DNA from: an uncultured Oscillospiraceae bacterium | GTDB lineage: Bacteria; Bacillota; Clostridia; Oscillospirales; Ruminococcaceae | Assembly (NCBI GenBank): GCA_910577365.1 | Contig: CAJTMU010000071.1 | Span: 1 to 12,357 of the forward strand | Reading direction: 5' to 3' | Length of the DNA: 12,357 nucleotides | In this document: positions 1 through 6,557 of the stretch, in pieces | How positions within the stretch are numbered: the first letter of the stretch is position 1 | Layout of the letters: the number at the start of each line of letters is the position of its first letter | Notes under the pieces: generated by a model | Seen by the model: only the letters and a program-made list of their open reading frames with translations | Database searches by the model: none | What the model was told of the DNA's origin: nothing | Program-made: the position numbers and the translations under genes

Positions 1-1
1 A

Positions 2-844
2 AAGGAAAAAACCAAGCCGTCGACTTATAGCAAATACCGCCGCGACTGTGAGAAATTTATACTTCCGGCATTGGGGGATTTAAGGCTCACAGACATCTTG
101 AAGGATGATATTGAGCGATTTGTTCAAAGCCTTTCGGGAGTCGCTCCGAGCAGCGTTAACGCTATGATCTCGGAAATAAATCTGGTTTTTACATATGCTA
201 AATCCTGCGGACTCAAAAACAGTCTCGACCTCGGTTCTTTTAAAATTTCACAAACCAAGGAAACAATAATAACGATATCAGAAAGCGAATATTCCACATT
301 CAAAAAACACCTTTCCAGCAACATTGATCTGACAAAAGCGGGAATACTGCTCCTCGCCGAAACAGGCATAAAAGCGGGAGAATTGTGCGCCTTGAAAAGG
401 CGCGATATTGATTTTGAAAGAAAATCGCTGCACGTTGAAAACACCGTGCAGCGCGTTCAAACCGAGAACGGCAAAACCGAGGTTATTATAACACGTCTGA
501 ACGGCAGAAATTCTGTGCGCAATATCACGCTTTCAGAGGAACTGCTTGAATTACTTATCCCTATTTATGGAAGCCTTGACTTTGACAGCTTCATTTTAAC
601 GGGAACTGCAAATAACACTGAGGTACGCGCGCTAAGTTACCGCTTGAAAAATTGTCTGGCTCAATGCGGATTGGATCAAAATATTTCATTTAATATTCTG
701 CGCGACAGTTATCTTGTACGCCGCATAAATGCCGGTGATAGCTTATCTGTAACTGCCTCATTAATGGGCTACTCCTCTCCCGAACAAGTGAAAGAGAGAT
801 TTGATTCCTGCCAAAACACAAAAAAGGAATCTTTGTGTGGGTAA
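2..844 (+). CDS. Tyrosine-recombinase-like protein, 5'-partial and lacking the catalytic residues
   Basis: The frame is open from base 2, so the start lies upstream of the window; the TTG at 71 is internal. The first ~80 visible residues resemble the SAM-like core-binding domain of phage-type integrases (STYSKYRRDCEKFILPALGD, then DDIERFV). The rest resembles the catalytic domain (LLAETGIKAGEL, ALKRRDIDF, an ITL-SEELLELL strand, and NILRDSY ... LMGYSS). Against the family pattern R...K...HxxR...H/W...Y, arginine I is Lys (codon 371-373), the HxxR histidine is Asn (692-694), arginine II is kept (701-703), the LGH histidine is Tyr (770-772), and the nucleophile position is Phe (800-802) with no tyrosine after it. 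The fold is recognisable, but DNA cleavage by the family mechanism should not be possible. It may be a decaying integrase or a repurposed DNA-binding protein. No att site can be identified. The family call is firm; function is unknown. Confidence 0.8.
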   Translation, partial: KEKTKPSTYSKYRRDCEKFILPALGDLRLTDILKDDIERFVQSLSGVAPSSVNAMISEINLVFTYAKSCGLKNSLDLGSFKISQTKETIITISESEYSTFKKHLSSNIDLTKAGILLLAETGIKAGELCALKRRDIDFERKSLHVENTVQRVQTENGKTEVIITRLNGRNSVRNITLSEELLELLIPIYGSLDFDSFILTGTANNTEVRALSYRLKNCLAQCGLDQNISFNILRDSYLVRRINAGDSLSVTASLMGYSSPEQVKERFDSCQNTKKESLCG

Positions 845-947
845 TTGTAAATATATCTGGTTCTATCAAAATTGCAGCTGGTTGAACGCTGGGGAGCACC
901 ATTTTTGTGTTTCCTTATGATATTGTGATGGCGTCCTCGGCTTGTAT

Positions 948-980
948 AAAAACCCCATATCGAAATAAAAAATGGGGTTT
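948..980 (-). terminator. Terminator-like hairpin at the 3' side of the IS remnant
   Basis: AAACCCCAT (950-958) and ATGGGGTTT (972-980) form a perfect 9-bp stem with a 13-base AT-rich loop. Read on the minus strand, the second arm runs straight into TTTTTAT, as in an intrinsic terminator. It lies just beyond the end of the recognisable transposase similarity, so it may be the transposase terminator or part of its degraded C-terminal coding sequence. Confidence 0.45.
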
Positions 981-1024
981 AAAAAATAAGCAATGGAGAG
1001 AAGTTGGCAGAAAAAGAAACAATA

Positions 1025-1171
1025 ATGCCACTTATGGATGTTGGCATATTCTTTTAAATTTAAGGGAGCGAACTTAAGGCTGACTCAAATGGGATTTTGT
1101 TTTAAGCAACAAAGATATTGTGAACCTCATCAAGCTTTTTTAGCGTCTGCAAATACACGCTCGATTGTTTC
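1025..1171 (-). pseudogene. Remnant of an IS1182-like transposase (C-terminal part)
   Basis: The minus strand encodes ETIERVFADAKK (1171-1136), close to the conserved block of IS1182/DDE_Tnp_1 transposases (ETIERVFADAKEKHGMRYT). Next comes MRFT in a different frame (from 1130), then VSLKFAPLNLKEYAN (1084 onward) back in the first frame, matching the family's LTFAAMNLKKLA block. Between these blocks the first frame has three stop codons, so the copy is broken by stops and compensating frameshifts. The order and spacing of the three blocks fit the family, but the N-terminal two thirds are missing. Degraded coding sequence may continue to about 870 in the same frame. No terminal inverted repeats or target duplication were found. 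The family is assigned from remembered motifs. Confidence 0.72.
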
Positions 1172-1327
1172 TTGCGACGTTTGCATAGCTTGCTCAAAGG
1201 CGGCATGCGCCAATGCTGTCCCATATACAAGAAATACAGCGGCAATTCCTTTTCACCGCTTATTATGGGGTAATTGCAAAAAAGCGCTTTTAATCTTCAT
1301 ATTGTTATATAATCATAATATTGTTTC

Positions 1328-1356
1328 TTGACTATTCTGTCAAATGAGATTATAAT
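1328..1356 (+). promoter_or_regulatory. Sigma-A promoter of the GH5 gene
   Basis: TTGACT (1328-1333), a 17-base spacer and TATAAT (1351-1356) make a near-consensus promoter, with a start expected near 1363. The -35 box is half of an inverted repeat, TTGAC-TATTCT-GTCAA (1328-1343), which could be an operator. The promoter sits just upstream, on the minus strand, of the surviving transposase sequence. Confidence 0.75.
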
Positions 1357-1362
1357 GAAAAA

Positions 1363-1493
1363 CAAAATTAGAAAGACTAGTCACATATTAATATTTCAAG
1401 TATTGTAGTTGCGAAAAAATATCGTCTGACACTGCCCGTGATTTCAGACCTTAAATAAAAAATATTAAATTTAAGAAAGGAAAGAATTAAAAT
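1363..1493 (+). promoter_or_regulatory. 130-base leader of the GH5 gene with a small hairpin and RBS
   Basis: The predicted 5' leader contains GTCTGA (1424-1429) pairing with TCAGAC (1444-1449), and inside it CAC (1430-1432) pairing with GTG (1438-1440). A strong AGAAAGGAAAG ribosome binding site at 1474-1484 lies 9 bases before the ATG. I recognise no riboswitch class. The rest of the leader is AT-rich and unremarkable. Confidence 0.35.
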
Positions 1494-2633
1494 ATGTTTA
1501 AAAAAATAATTGCCGGTATTGCTTTGACATCGATCATGATGATAATGTCAGCCTGCAACAATGTGTCGAGTATGACGGCGCAGGAGATCGCAAAAGAAAT
1601 GGGAGTGGGTATCAACCTGGGCAACACCATGGAGAGCACTTCCGCTTCAAATTACAGTTTTTGGGTTCCTATTGTGGGGAGCAACAGACCCTCGGATTAT
1701 GAAACTTGCTGGGGTGCGGTAGAGACCACACAGGAAATAATAGACGGTATGAAAGCCGAGGGCTTTGACACTGTGCGGATACCAGTTTACTGGGGTAATA
1801 TGATGGCCGACGACGGTACATATACCTTAAATCCCGAATACGCTGCCAGAGTAAAGGAAATAGTGGACTACTGCCAGAAAGCTGGACTATATACCGTAAT
1901 TAACATTCACCACTTTGACGAGTTCATTATTCGCCGCCACACCACTGAGGAATGTAAGGAAATTTTCACAATTATCTGGAGCCAGATAGCCGAGTATTTC
2001 GAGGAATATCCTTACACATTGATGTTTGAGGGTTATAACGAGTATTTAGGAGGAGGCAAGCTTAATGAGAAACGCGAGGTAGAGGACCGCCCCAAGGACG
2101 AAGCTTATGAGCTGACAAATACTCTTAATCAGGCGTTTGTGGATGCAGTAAGATCCACTGGAGGAAAAAATTCCGATAGAGTATTAATAATTTCGGGCTA
2201 CTGGACAAATATTGACCTTACAACCGCCCCCGAATTTATTGTTCCCACCGATTCAGCAGAAAACAGACTGATGGTTTCGGTGCACTATGTGGATAACTCT
2301 TTCTTTTGGGCAAAAAGAGTAGGAAGCGACGAGTGGCTTCAGTATATTGATGACCAAATTGAGTTGCTTAATAATGCCTTTACTTCAAAAAATATACCTG
2401 TATTTATGGGCGAAACCTCTTCAAAGTACCCTGATGAAAACATTGACAGCAGTATCACCGATAGGACTTCATCTAAATATGTGGAAATAGTACTGAACAA
2501 GCTGCTGGAAAATGATATTGTACCTGTTCTTTGGGACGTAAACGATCATTTCTATTCACGTACCATGTACAGAATAAAAGCGGACGATGACCGACAGATG
2601 ATCGCCGATATAACCGCAAAGCTTCACGATTAG
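1494..2633 (+). CDS. Glycoside hydrolase family 5 lipoprotein (cellulase/endoglucanase type)
   Basis: This 379-residue protein should hydrolyse beta-1,4-glucan or a related beta-mannan/xyloglucan at the cell surface. Residues 1-20 are a lipoprotein signal: FKK, a hydrophobic stretch, then lipobox MSAC with Cys21 as the lipidated residue. The GH5 (beta/alpha)8 hallmarks follow in order: NLGNT (41-45), TVRIPVYW (93-100, Arg95), INIHH (136-140), YNE (181-183) with Glu183 as acid/base, VSVHYVD (261-267), MGETS (305-309) with Glu307 as nucleophile, and VLWDVN (345-350, Trp347). Only one catalytic domain is present, with no carbohydrate-binding module and no dockerin, so it is probably membrane-anchored rather than cellulosomal. 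The motifs resemble subfamily 4, but subfamily and substrate cannot be fixed by eye. It has its own promoter and terminator. Confidence 0.9.
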   Translation: MFKKIIAGIALTSIMMIMSACNNVSSMTAQEIAKEMGVGINLGNTMESTSASNYSFWVPIVGSNRPSDYETCWGAVETTQEIIDGMKAEGFDTVRIPVYWGNMMADDGTYTLNPEYAARVKEIVDYCQKAGLYTVINIHHFDEFIIRRHTTEECKEIFTIIWSQIAEYFEEYPYTLMFEGYNEYLGGGKLNEKREVEDRPKDEAYELTNTLNQAFVDAVRSTGGKNSDRVLIISGYWTNIDLTTAPEFIVPTDSAENRLMVSVHYVDNSFFWAKRVGSDEWLQYIDDQIELLNNAFTSKNIPVFMGETSSKYPDENIDSSITDRTSSKYVEIVLNKLLENDIVPVLWDVNDHFYSRTMYRIKADDDRQMIADITAKLHD

Positions 2634-2647
2634 AACTTGTAAAATTA

Positions 2648-2685
2648 TTTCCTGAACAAAGTAACCTGTTACTTTGTTCAGGAAA
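2648..2685 (+). terminator. Terminator hairpin after the GH5 gene
   Basis: A perfect 17-bp inverted repeat (2648-2664 with 2669-2685) has a four-base loop. It begins 14 bases after the stop codon and is followed by TTTTAT, so it should act as an intrinsic terminator for the plus strand. The A-rich 5' flank would give a U-tract on the other strand as well. Confidence 0.75.
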
Positions 2686-2693
2686 TTTTATAA

Positions 2694-2746
2694 TCTGTCT
2701 TACAATATTTGCCTAAAAGACGTGGGCAATATATTGTGAAGACAGA
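2694..2746. repeat. Imperfect inverted repeat between convergent genes
   Basis: TCTGTCTT-ACAATAT-TTGCC (2694-2713) matches the reverse complement of 2725-2746 (TCTGTCTTCACAATATATTGCC) apart from two single-base bulges, around an 11-base loop. It has no U-tract, so it is not an obvious terminator. It could be a transcript-stabilising hairpin or the relic of a small palindromic element. Confidence 0.5.
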
Positions 2747-2791
2747 CTCAAAAGGGTCAAAAAAAATAAAGTTTTGCTAAAACAACATTGT

Positions 2792-2839
2792 ATAACATAA
2801 AAGGCGCTCTGTAAAGCATGAGAGCGCCCTTTATGTTAT
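2792..2839 (-). terminator. Terminator hairpin after queA
   Basis: Arms 2792-2810 and 2821-2839 form a 19-bp stem with one mismatch around a 10-base loop; the core is GGCGCTCT/AGAGCGCC. It begins 15 bases beyond the queA stop codon, and on the minus strand the closing arm contains CCTTTTATGTTA. The U-run is short and lies inside the arm, but position and strength fit queA termination. Confidence 0.6.
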
Positions 2840-2853
2840 GCCATATCTTATAA

Positions 2854-3882
2854 TCAAATCTTGCTTGCAATAAACATAGCGTCACCGAAGCTGAAAAAGC
2901 GATACCTCTCCTCAATGGCAGCACGGTAAGCATTCAGCGTTTTCTCTCTGCCAAGAAAGGCACTGACAAGCATTATAAGGGTGCTTTCGGGCAGATGAAA
3001 ATTTGTGATAAGCCCATCTATACATTTAAATTCATATCCAGGGTAGATAAAAATTCCCGTATCGTCGGAACGTGAGAAAATCTCACCTTGCTGCGCCGCA
3101 CTTTCGAGAGTGCGGCAGCTTGTCGTGCCAACCGCTATCACACGCCCGCCGCGTTCCTTGCATGCCTTTATTTTCTCCGCGGTTTTGGTGGGAATTGAAT
3201 AATGTTCTATATGCATTTTGTGGTCGAGAATATTATCTTCTTTAACGGGACGGAACGTACCCAATCCCACATGAAGCGTTACATAAGCAGTGTCTACGCC
3301 TTTTTTTTCAAGCTCCCCGAAAAGCCGCTCTGTAAAGTGAAGCCCCGCCGTGGGGGCCGCCGCCGAACCCGTTTCGCGGCAATAAACGGTATTGTATCGG
3401 TCGTTATCCTCAAGCTTCGCAGTGATGTAAGGCGGCAGCGGCATCTGCCCTATTCTGTCAAGAATATCAAAAAAGTCTCCCTCAAACGAAAACCTTACCA
3501 GTCTGTTTCCGTCGTTCACCGTTTCCAGTATCTCCGCCGACAATCCCTCATGGAAGTCCACTATTACCCCAGGCTTGAGCCGCCGTCCCGGTCTTACCAG
3601 CGTTTCCCAGTCAGTAATACTCTGCCGCTTAAGCAGGAGAAACTCAACGGGTACGCCCGTTTCCCGCTTTGTACCATATATCCGCGCGGGAAATACCTTG
3701 CTGTCGTTCATTACAAGCAAATCACCCTTTCGCAGATAATCGCATATATTATAAAAGCGGTCGTGAGTTATACCGCCGCTCTCACGGTCGACCACCATCA
3801 GCCGCGAGCTGTCCCGCGGTTCAACTGGGGTCTGCGCGATAAGCTCCTCAGGCAGATCATAAAAAAAATCGCTTTTTAGCAT
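2854..3882 (-). CDS. queA: S-adenosylmethionine:tRNA ribosyltransferase-isomerase (QueA)
   Basis: QueA transfers and isomerises the ribosyl part of S-adenosylmethionine onto preQ1 in tRNA, making epoxyqueuosine in the wobble position of GUN anticodons. The ATG at 3882 gives 342 residues beginning MLKSDFFYDLPEELIAQ, the usual QueA length and N-terminus. Family signatures include PVEPRDSSRLMVVDR, LLVMNDSKVFPARIYG, AAAPTAGLHFTE, VGLGTFRPV and the C-terminal FHLPESTLIMLVSAFLG block. The frame stays open 35 codons further upstream, but that stretch (rich in Cys and Arg) does not look like QueA, and a GGAG site lies 8 bases before 3882. The gene is monocistronic here, with its own promoter and no other queuosine gene beside it. 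Confidence 0.95.
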   Translation of the reverse strand: MLKSDFFYDLPEELIAQTPVEPRDSSRLMVVDRESGGITHDRFYNICDYLRKGDLLVMNDSKVFPARIYGTKRETGVPVEFLLLKRQSITDWETLVRPGRRLKPGVIVDFHEGLSAEILETVNDGNRLVRFSFEGDFFDILDRIGQMPLPPYITAKLEDNDRYNTVYCRETGSAAAPTAGLHFTERLFGELEKKGVDTAYVTLHVGLGTFRPVKEDNILDHKMHIEHYSIPTKTAEKIKACKERGGRVIAVGTTSCRTLESAAQQGEIFSRSDDTGIFIYPGYEFKCIDGLITNFHLPESTLIMLVSAFLGREKTLNAYRAAIEERYRFFSFGDAMFIASKI

Positions 3883-3931
3883 TTTACATCTCCGTTCGTT
3901 TTGTCCGCGCCGCTCAAAGCGCCGCTCTATT

Positions 3932-3960
3932 ATTGTATCACAACATGCCATAAATTTCAA
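3932..3960 (-). promoter_or_regulatory. Sigma-A promoter of queA
   Basis: On the minus strand TTGAAA (3960-3955), a 17-base spacer and TACAAT (3937-3932) form a good promoter about 50 bases before the queA start. It lies inside the open frame upstream of the queA ATG, which supports the shorter queA start. It is divergent from the lysine-operon promoter at 4044. Confidence 0.65.
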
Positions 3961-4043
3961 GAGGTATAAACAATTTAACCAAAACACAAGCTGCTTTTAT
4001 ATGATATTTCTAAATAATAAAAAAAATAAATATGCTAATGTGA

Positions 4044-4072
4044 TTGACAAAACGGGCATAATATGATAAAAT
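4044..4072 (+). promoter_or_regulatory. Sigma-A promoter of the lysine operon
   Basis: Consensus TTGACA (4044-4049), a 17-base spacer and TAAAAT (4067-4072) predict a start near 4079. The transcript would open with a small hairpin, CCGA (4082-4085) with TCGG (4091-4094), directly before the riboswitch. Confidence 0.8.
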
Positions 4073-4100
4073 ATAAATAATCCGAATTTATCGGAAAATA

Positions 4101-4275
4101 AACGGATAGAGGTGCGGGCAGGAAAAGTATCGCTCCGTAAAACGGCTCTCGGAGAGCCGGAGCGGGAAAGGCCGACCGCCGAAGAGTATGCGTTCCGGGG
4201 CGCATATATCTGGTTGTACGTTGAACAGGCGTATTACTGTCATCGACTTTGTTAAGTGATGGAGAGCTATCGCAG
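4101..4275 (+). promoter_or_regulatory. Lysine riboswitch (L box) aptamer
   Basis: The leader carries the conserved lysine-riboswitch elements in order: GATAGAGGTGCG (4105-4116), two stacked GC-rich pairings around CGGCTCTC/GAGAGCCG (4143-4159), the GCCGAAG signature (4178-4184), a GTATGCG/CGCATAT hairpin (4186-4206), and the closing GGAGAGCTATC (4261-4271). GATAG (4105-4109) pairs with CTATC (4267-4271) to close P1. Known members bind lysine and repress lysine biosynthesis or transport genes. Here the aptamer precedes an intrinsic terminator and asd, so bound lysine should cause premature termination of the asd-dapA-dapB operon. Confidence 0.93.
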
Positions 4276-4312
4276 ATATCGGAAGGTATTTTGCGTTTCC
4301 GCATATAACAGG

Positions 4313-4338
4313 ACCGATGACTTCTCATCGGTTTTTTT
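4313..4338 (+). terminator. Riboswitch-controlled terminator (expression platform)
   Basis: ACCGATGA (4313-4320) and TCATCGGT (4325-4332) form an 8-bp stem with a CTTC loop, followed by a seven-base T-tract. ATCGG at 4278-4282, just after aptamer P1, can pair with CCGAT (4314-4318). That gives a competing antiterminator, with a small TGCG/CGCA hairpin (4292-4303) inside its loop. This is the layout of a transcriptional OFF switch. Confidence 0.88.
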
Positions 4339-4382
4339 CGTATTATAATGGGTACAAACCCAAAAAGAAAGGCAGATAAATT

Positions 4383-5465
4383 ATGAAAGAACAGTATAAT
4401 GTTGGTATTATCGGCGCGACAGGAATGGTGGGACAGCGCTTCGCCGTGCTGCTGGAAAATCACCCTTGGTTCAAGGTGACTGCTTTAGCGGCTTCTCCGC
4501 GTTCCGCGGGAAAAACCTATAAGGAGGCTGTCGGCGACAGGTGGTATATGACAAGCCCCATGCCCGCAAGCATGGAAAACATCATCGTAAACGATGCTTC
4601 GGCAGACGTTGAGGAAATAGCCGCAAAGGTAGACTTCGTATTCTGCGCGGTGGATATGAAGAAAGATGAGATAAAGGCATTGGAGGAGGCTTATGCAAAA
4701 GCCGAATGCCCTGTTATGTCCAACAACTCCGCCAACCGCTTTACCCCCGATGTTCCCATGATAATCCCCGAAGTAAACGCGGACCATGCGGCTATCATAG
4801 AGGCGCAGAGAAAGCGTTTAGGGACTAAGCGCGGCTTTATTTCGGTAAAATCAAACTGCTCCATTCAGAGCTATGTTCCTGCCCTTTCCCCGCTGAGAAA
4901 GTTCGGTATCACAGAGGTGCTCGCCTGCACCTATCAGGCAATCTCCGGCGCAGGAAAAACATTTGAGACATGGCCCGAGATGGTGGATAACCTTATTCCC
5001 TATATCGGCGGGGAGGAAGAAAAATCCGAGCAGGAGCCTCTTAAGGTATGGGGTCATATTGAGGGCGGCGAGATAGTAAAGACCGAATCCCCGAAGATAA
5101 CCACGCAGTGTCTGCGCGTTCCCGTTTCGGATGGTCATTTTGCGGCGGTATTCGTTCGCTTTGAAAACAAGCCCACAATTGAAGAAATAAAGAAGATATG
5201 GGCGGAATATTCCGCCGAGCCGCAGGCTCTCGGGCTGCCATCCGCTCCCAAGCAGTTCCTGCACTACTTTGAAGAGGACAATATGCCCCAGACAAAGCTG
5301 CACAGAAATCTTGAAAACGGCATGGCGGTATCTATCGGACGTCTGCGTCCCGACACGCAGTACGACTACAAGTTCGTGTGTCTTTCCCACAATACTTTGA
5401 GAGGCGCAGCGGGCGGCGGTGTCGAGATGGCGGAGCTGCTTGCAGCAAAGGGTTACTTTGATTAA
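4383..5465 (+). CDS. asd: Aspartate-semialdehyde dehydrogenase (archaeal/fungal-type)
   Basis: The enzyme reduces L-aspartyl 4-phosphate with NADPH to aspartate 4-semialdehyde, the branch point to lysine/diaminopimelate, threonine and methionine. Its 360 residues show the nucleotide-binding loop GATGMVGQRF (11-20), the active-site SNCS with nucleophile Cys159, TYQAISGAGKTF (183-194), and LRVPVSDGHF with the likely catalytic His252. The length and the SNCS and EEEKSEQE context fit the archaeal/yeast subgroup (TIGR00978-like) better than the shorter E. coli-type enzyme; this placement is from memory. An AAGAAAGG site lies 10 bases before the ATG. It is the first gene of the lysine-riboswitch operon. 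Confidence 0.95.
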   Translation: MKEQYNVGIIGATGMVGQRFAVLLENHPWFKVTALAASPRSAGKTYKEAVGDRWYMTSPMPASMENIIVNDASADVEEIAAKVDFVFCAVDMKKDEIKALEEAYAKAECPVMSNNSANRFTPDVPMIIPEVNADHAAIIEAQRKRLGTKRGFISVKSNCSIQSYVPALSPLRKFGITEVLACTYQAISGAGKTFETWPEMVDNLIPYIGGEEEKSEQEPLKVWGHIEGGEIVKTESPKITTQCLRVPVSDGHFAAVFVRFENKPTIEEIKKIWAEYSAEPQALGLPSAPKQFLHYFEEDNMPQTKLHRNLENGMAVSIGRLRPDTQYDYKFVCLSHNTLRGAAGGGVEMAELLAAKGYFD

Positions 5466-5581
5466 CCTGCTGTTTTGCATTTGACGGCATTGCTGTTACT
5501 TTCGTCAATAAAATCCGACATCAGCCTTAAAAGGCACTTATACCCATTTTACTGACGGCTATTTGACCAAAAGGAGTTTTT
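5466..5581 (+). other. asd-dapA intergenic spacer
   Basis: This 116-base gap has no convincing promoter or terminator. It holds a weak inverted repeat, TTGACG (5481-5486) with CGTCAA (5503-5508), a tiny GCCT/AGGC repeat at 5524-5535, and the dapA ribosome binding site AAGGAG (5571-5576). asd and dapA are therefore probably co-transcribed. Confidence 0.4.
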
Positions 5582-6481
5582 ATGGCTAATAAAAAAACTA
5601 TCTTCACCGGCGTTGGAACGGCTATCGCCACACCAATGAACGAGGATGGAAGCATAAATTACGAAGAGTTCGGCAGGCTGGTGGATTACCAGATAGACAA
5701 CAGTGCTGACGCGATAATTGTGTGCGGAACGACCGGCGAATCCTCCACCATGACCGATGAGGAGCATATCGAAGTTATACGCAGCTGCGTAAAGCGCGTT
5801 GACGGCAGGATACCCGTTATTGCGGGAACCGGCAGCAACGATACCGCTTACGCCATCGAGCTTTCCAAAGAAGCCGAAGCGATGGGTGCGGACGCTCTGC
5901 TGCTGGTTACACCATACTATAACAAAACCTCTCAGCGCGGTCTGGTAAAACATTTTACAGCCATCGCGGACAGTGTTAATATTCCAATAGTGCTGTATAA
6001 CGTTCCCTCAAGAACCGGAATTACCATATCCCCCGCCGCATACATGGAGTTGGCAAAACACCCGAACATAGTTGCGACCAAGGAAGCAAGCGGCAATATG
6101 GACACCGTAATGCAGGTGTCTGCATATACCGATCTGGACATATATTCGGGCAACGACGACGAGGTGCTGGCTTGTCTGGCGCTCGGAGGAAAGGGCGTTA
6201 TATCGGTTTCCGCCAACATTTGCCCCAAGGAGAAGCACGACGAGGTGATGAGCTTCCTCGGCGGCAGTCCAGCAGAGGCTCTGGAAATTCAGAAAAAGCT
6301 GCTGGAGCTTGACAAGGCTATGTTTATGGACGTAAATCCCATTCCCGTGAAGGAAGCTCTTAACATCATGGGCTTTAATGCGGGCGAATGCAGATTGCCG
6401 CTGTGCCCGATGGAACAGGCGCAGAAAGACAGGCTTCACGGTATTATGGAACAGATGGGACTTGTCGGAAAAATCAGTTAA
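5582..6481 (+). CDS. dapA: 4-hydroxy-tetrahydrodipicolinate synthase
   Basis: DapA condenses aspartate semialdehyde with pyruvate, the committed step to diaminopimelate and lysine. The 299-residue protein has the normal family length. It shows the carboxylate-binding loop CGTTGES (48-54; Thr50, Thr51), PYYNK (111-115), VLYNVPSRTG (137-146; Tyr139, Arg144) and the Schiff-base Lys167 in ATKEASGN. All expected catalytic residues are present. AAGGAG lies 5 bases before the ATG across a T-rich spacer. It uses the product of asd directly. Members of this family differ in lysine feedback sensitivity, and that cannot be read from the sequence alone. Confidence 0.96.
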   Translation: MANKKTIFTGVGTAIATPMNEDGSINYEEFGRLVDYQIDNSADAIIVCGTTGESSTMTDEEHIEVIRSCVKRVDGRIPVIAGTGSNDTAYAIELSKEAEAMGADALLLVTPYYNKTSQRGLVKHFTAIADSVNIPIVLYNVPSRTGITISPAAYMELAKHPNIVATKEASGNMDTVMQVSAYTDLDIYSGNDDEVLACLALGGKGVISVSANICPKEKHDEVMSFLGGSPAEALEIQKKLLELDKAMFMDVNPIPVKEALNIMGFNAGECRLPLCPMEQAQKDRLHGIMEQMGLVGKIS

Positions 6482-6486
6482 AAACA

Positions 6487-6531
6487 TGTCCGCATAGCCG
6501 CTCAGCGCTTGCCTTTCGGGTTATGCGGACA
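6487..6531 (+). other. Intercistronic hairpin between dapA and dapB
   Basis: TGTCCGCATA (6487-6496) and TATGCGGACA (6522-6531) form a perfect 10-bp stem around a GC-rich 25-base loop, 5 bases after the dapA stop. No T-tract follows, so it is more likely an RNA-stabilising or processing element, or a partial attenuator, than a terminator. Confidence 0.55.
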
Positions 6532-6557
6532 GCTTATAAATCGGAAAGGACGTTAAA

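Noticed and set aside
1038..1331. A 97-residue plus-strand open frame between the recombinase-like and GH5 genes
   Set aside because: It lies antisense to the transposase remnant, has a Cys-rich unlikely composition and no ribosome binding site, and it spans the start of the GH5 promoter.
2648..2839. A CRISPR-like array suggested by successive hairpins
   Set aside because: The three inverted repeats differ in sequence and spacing, so there are no direct repeats or spacers.
3202..3879. A 225-residue plus-strand frame opposite queA
   Set aside because: It is a basic, low-quality translation entirely antisense to a clear queA gene and has no domain features.
3883..3987. A 35-codon N-terminal extension of queA
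   Set aside because: The peptide is unlike QueA, contains the predicted promoter, and a good ribosome binding site precedes the ATG at 3882.
4035..4463. A 142-residue minus-strand frame upstream of asd
   Set aside because: It runs antisense through the lysine riboswitch, its terminator and the start of asd, which explain the sequence.
4851..5480. A 209-residue minus-strand frame opposite asd
   Set aside because: It is a shadow of the conserved asd coding sequence and has no recognisable protein features.
5481..5508. TTGACG/CGTCAA repeat in the asd-dapA gap as an internal promoter
   Set aside because: No -10 hexamer occurs at a suitable distance from TTGACG, so there is no support for a promoter.
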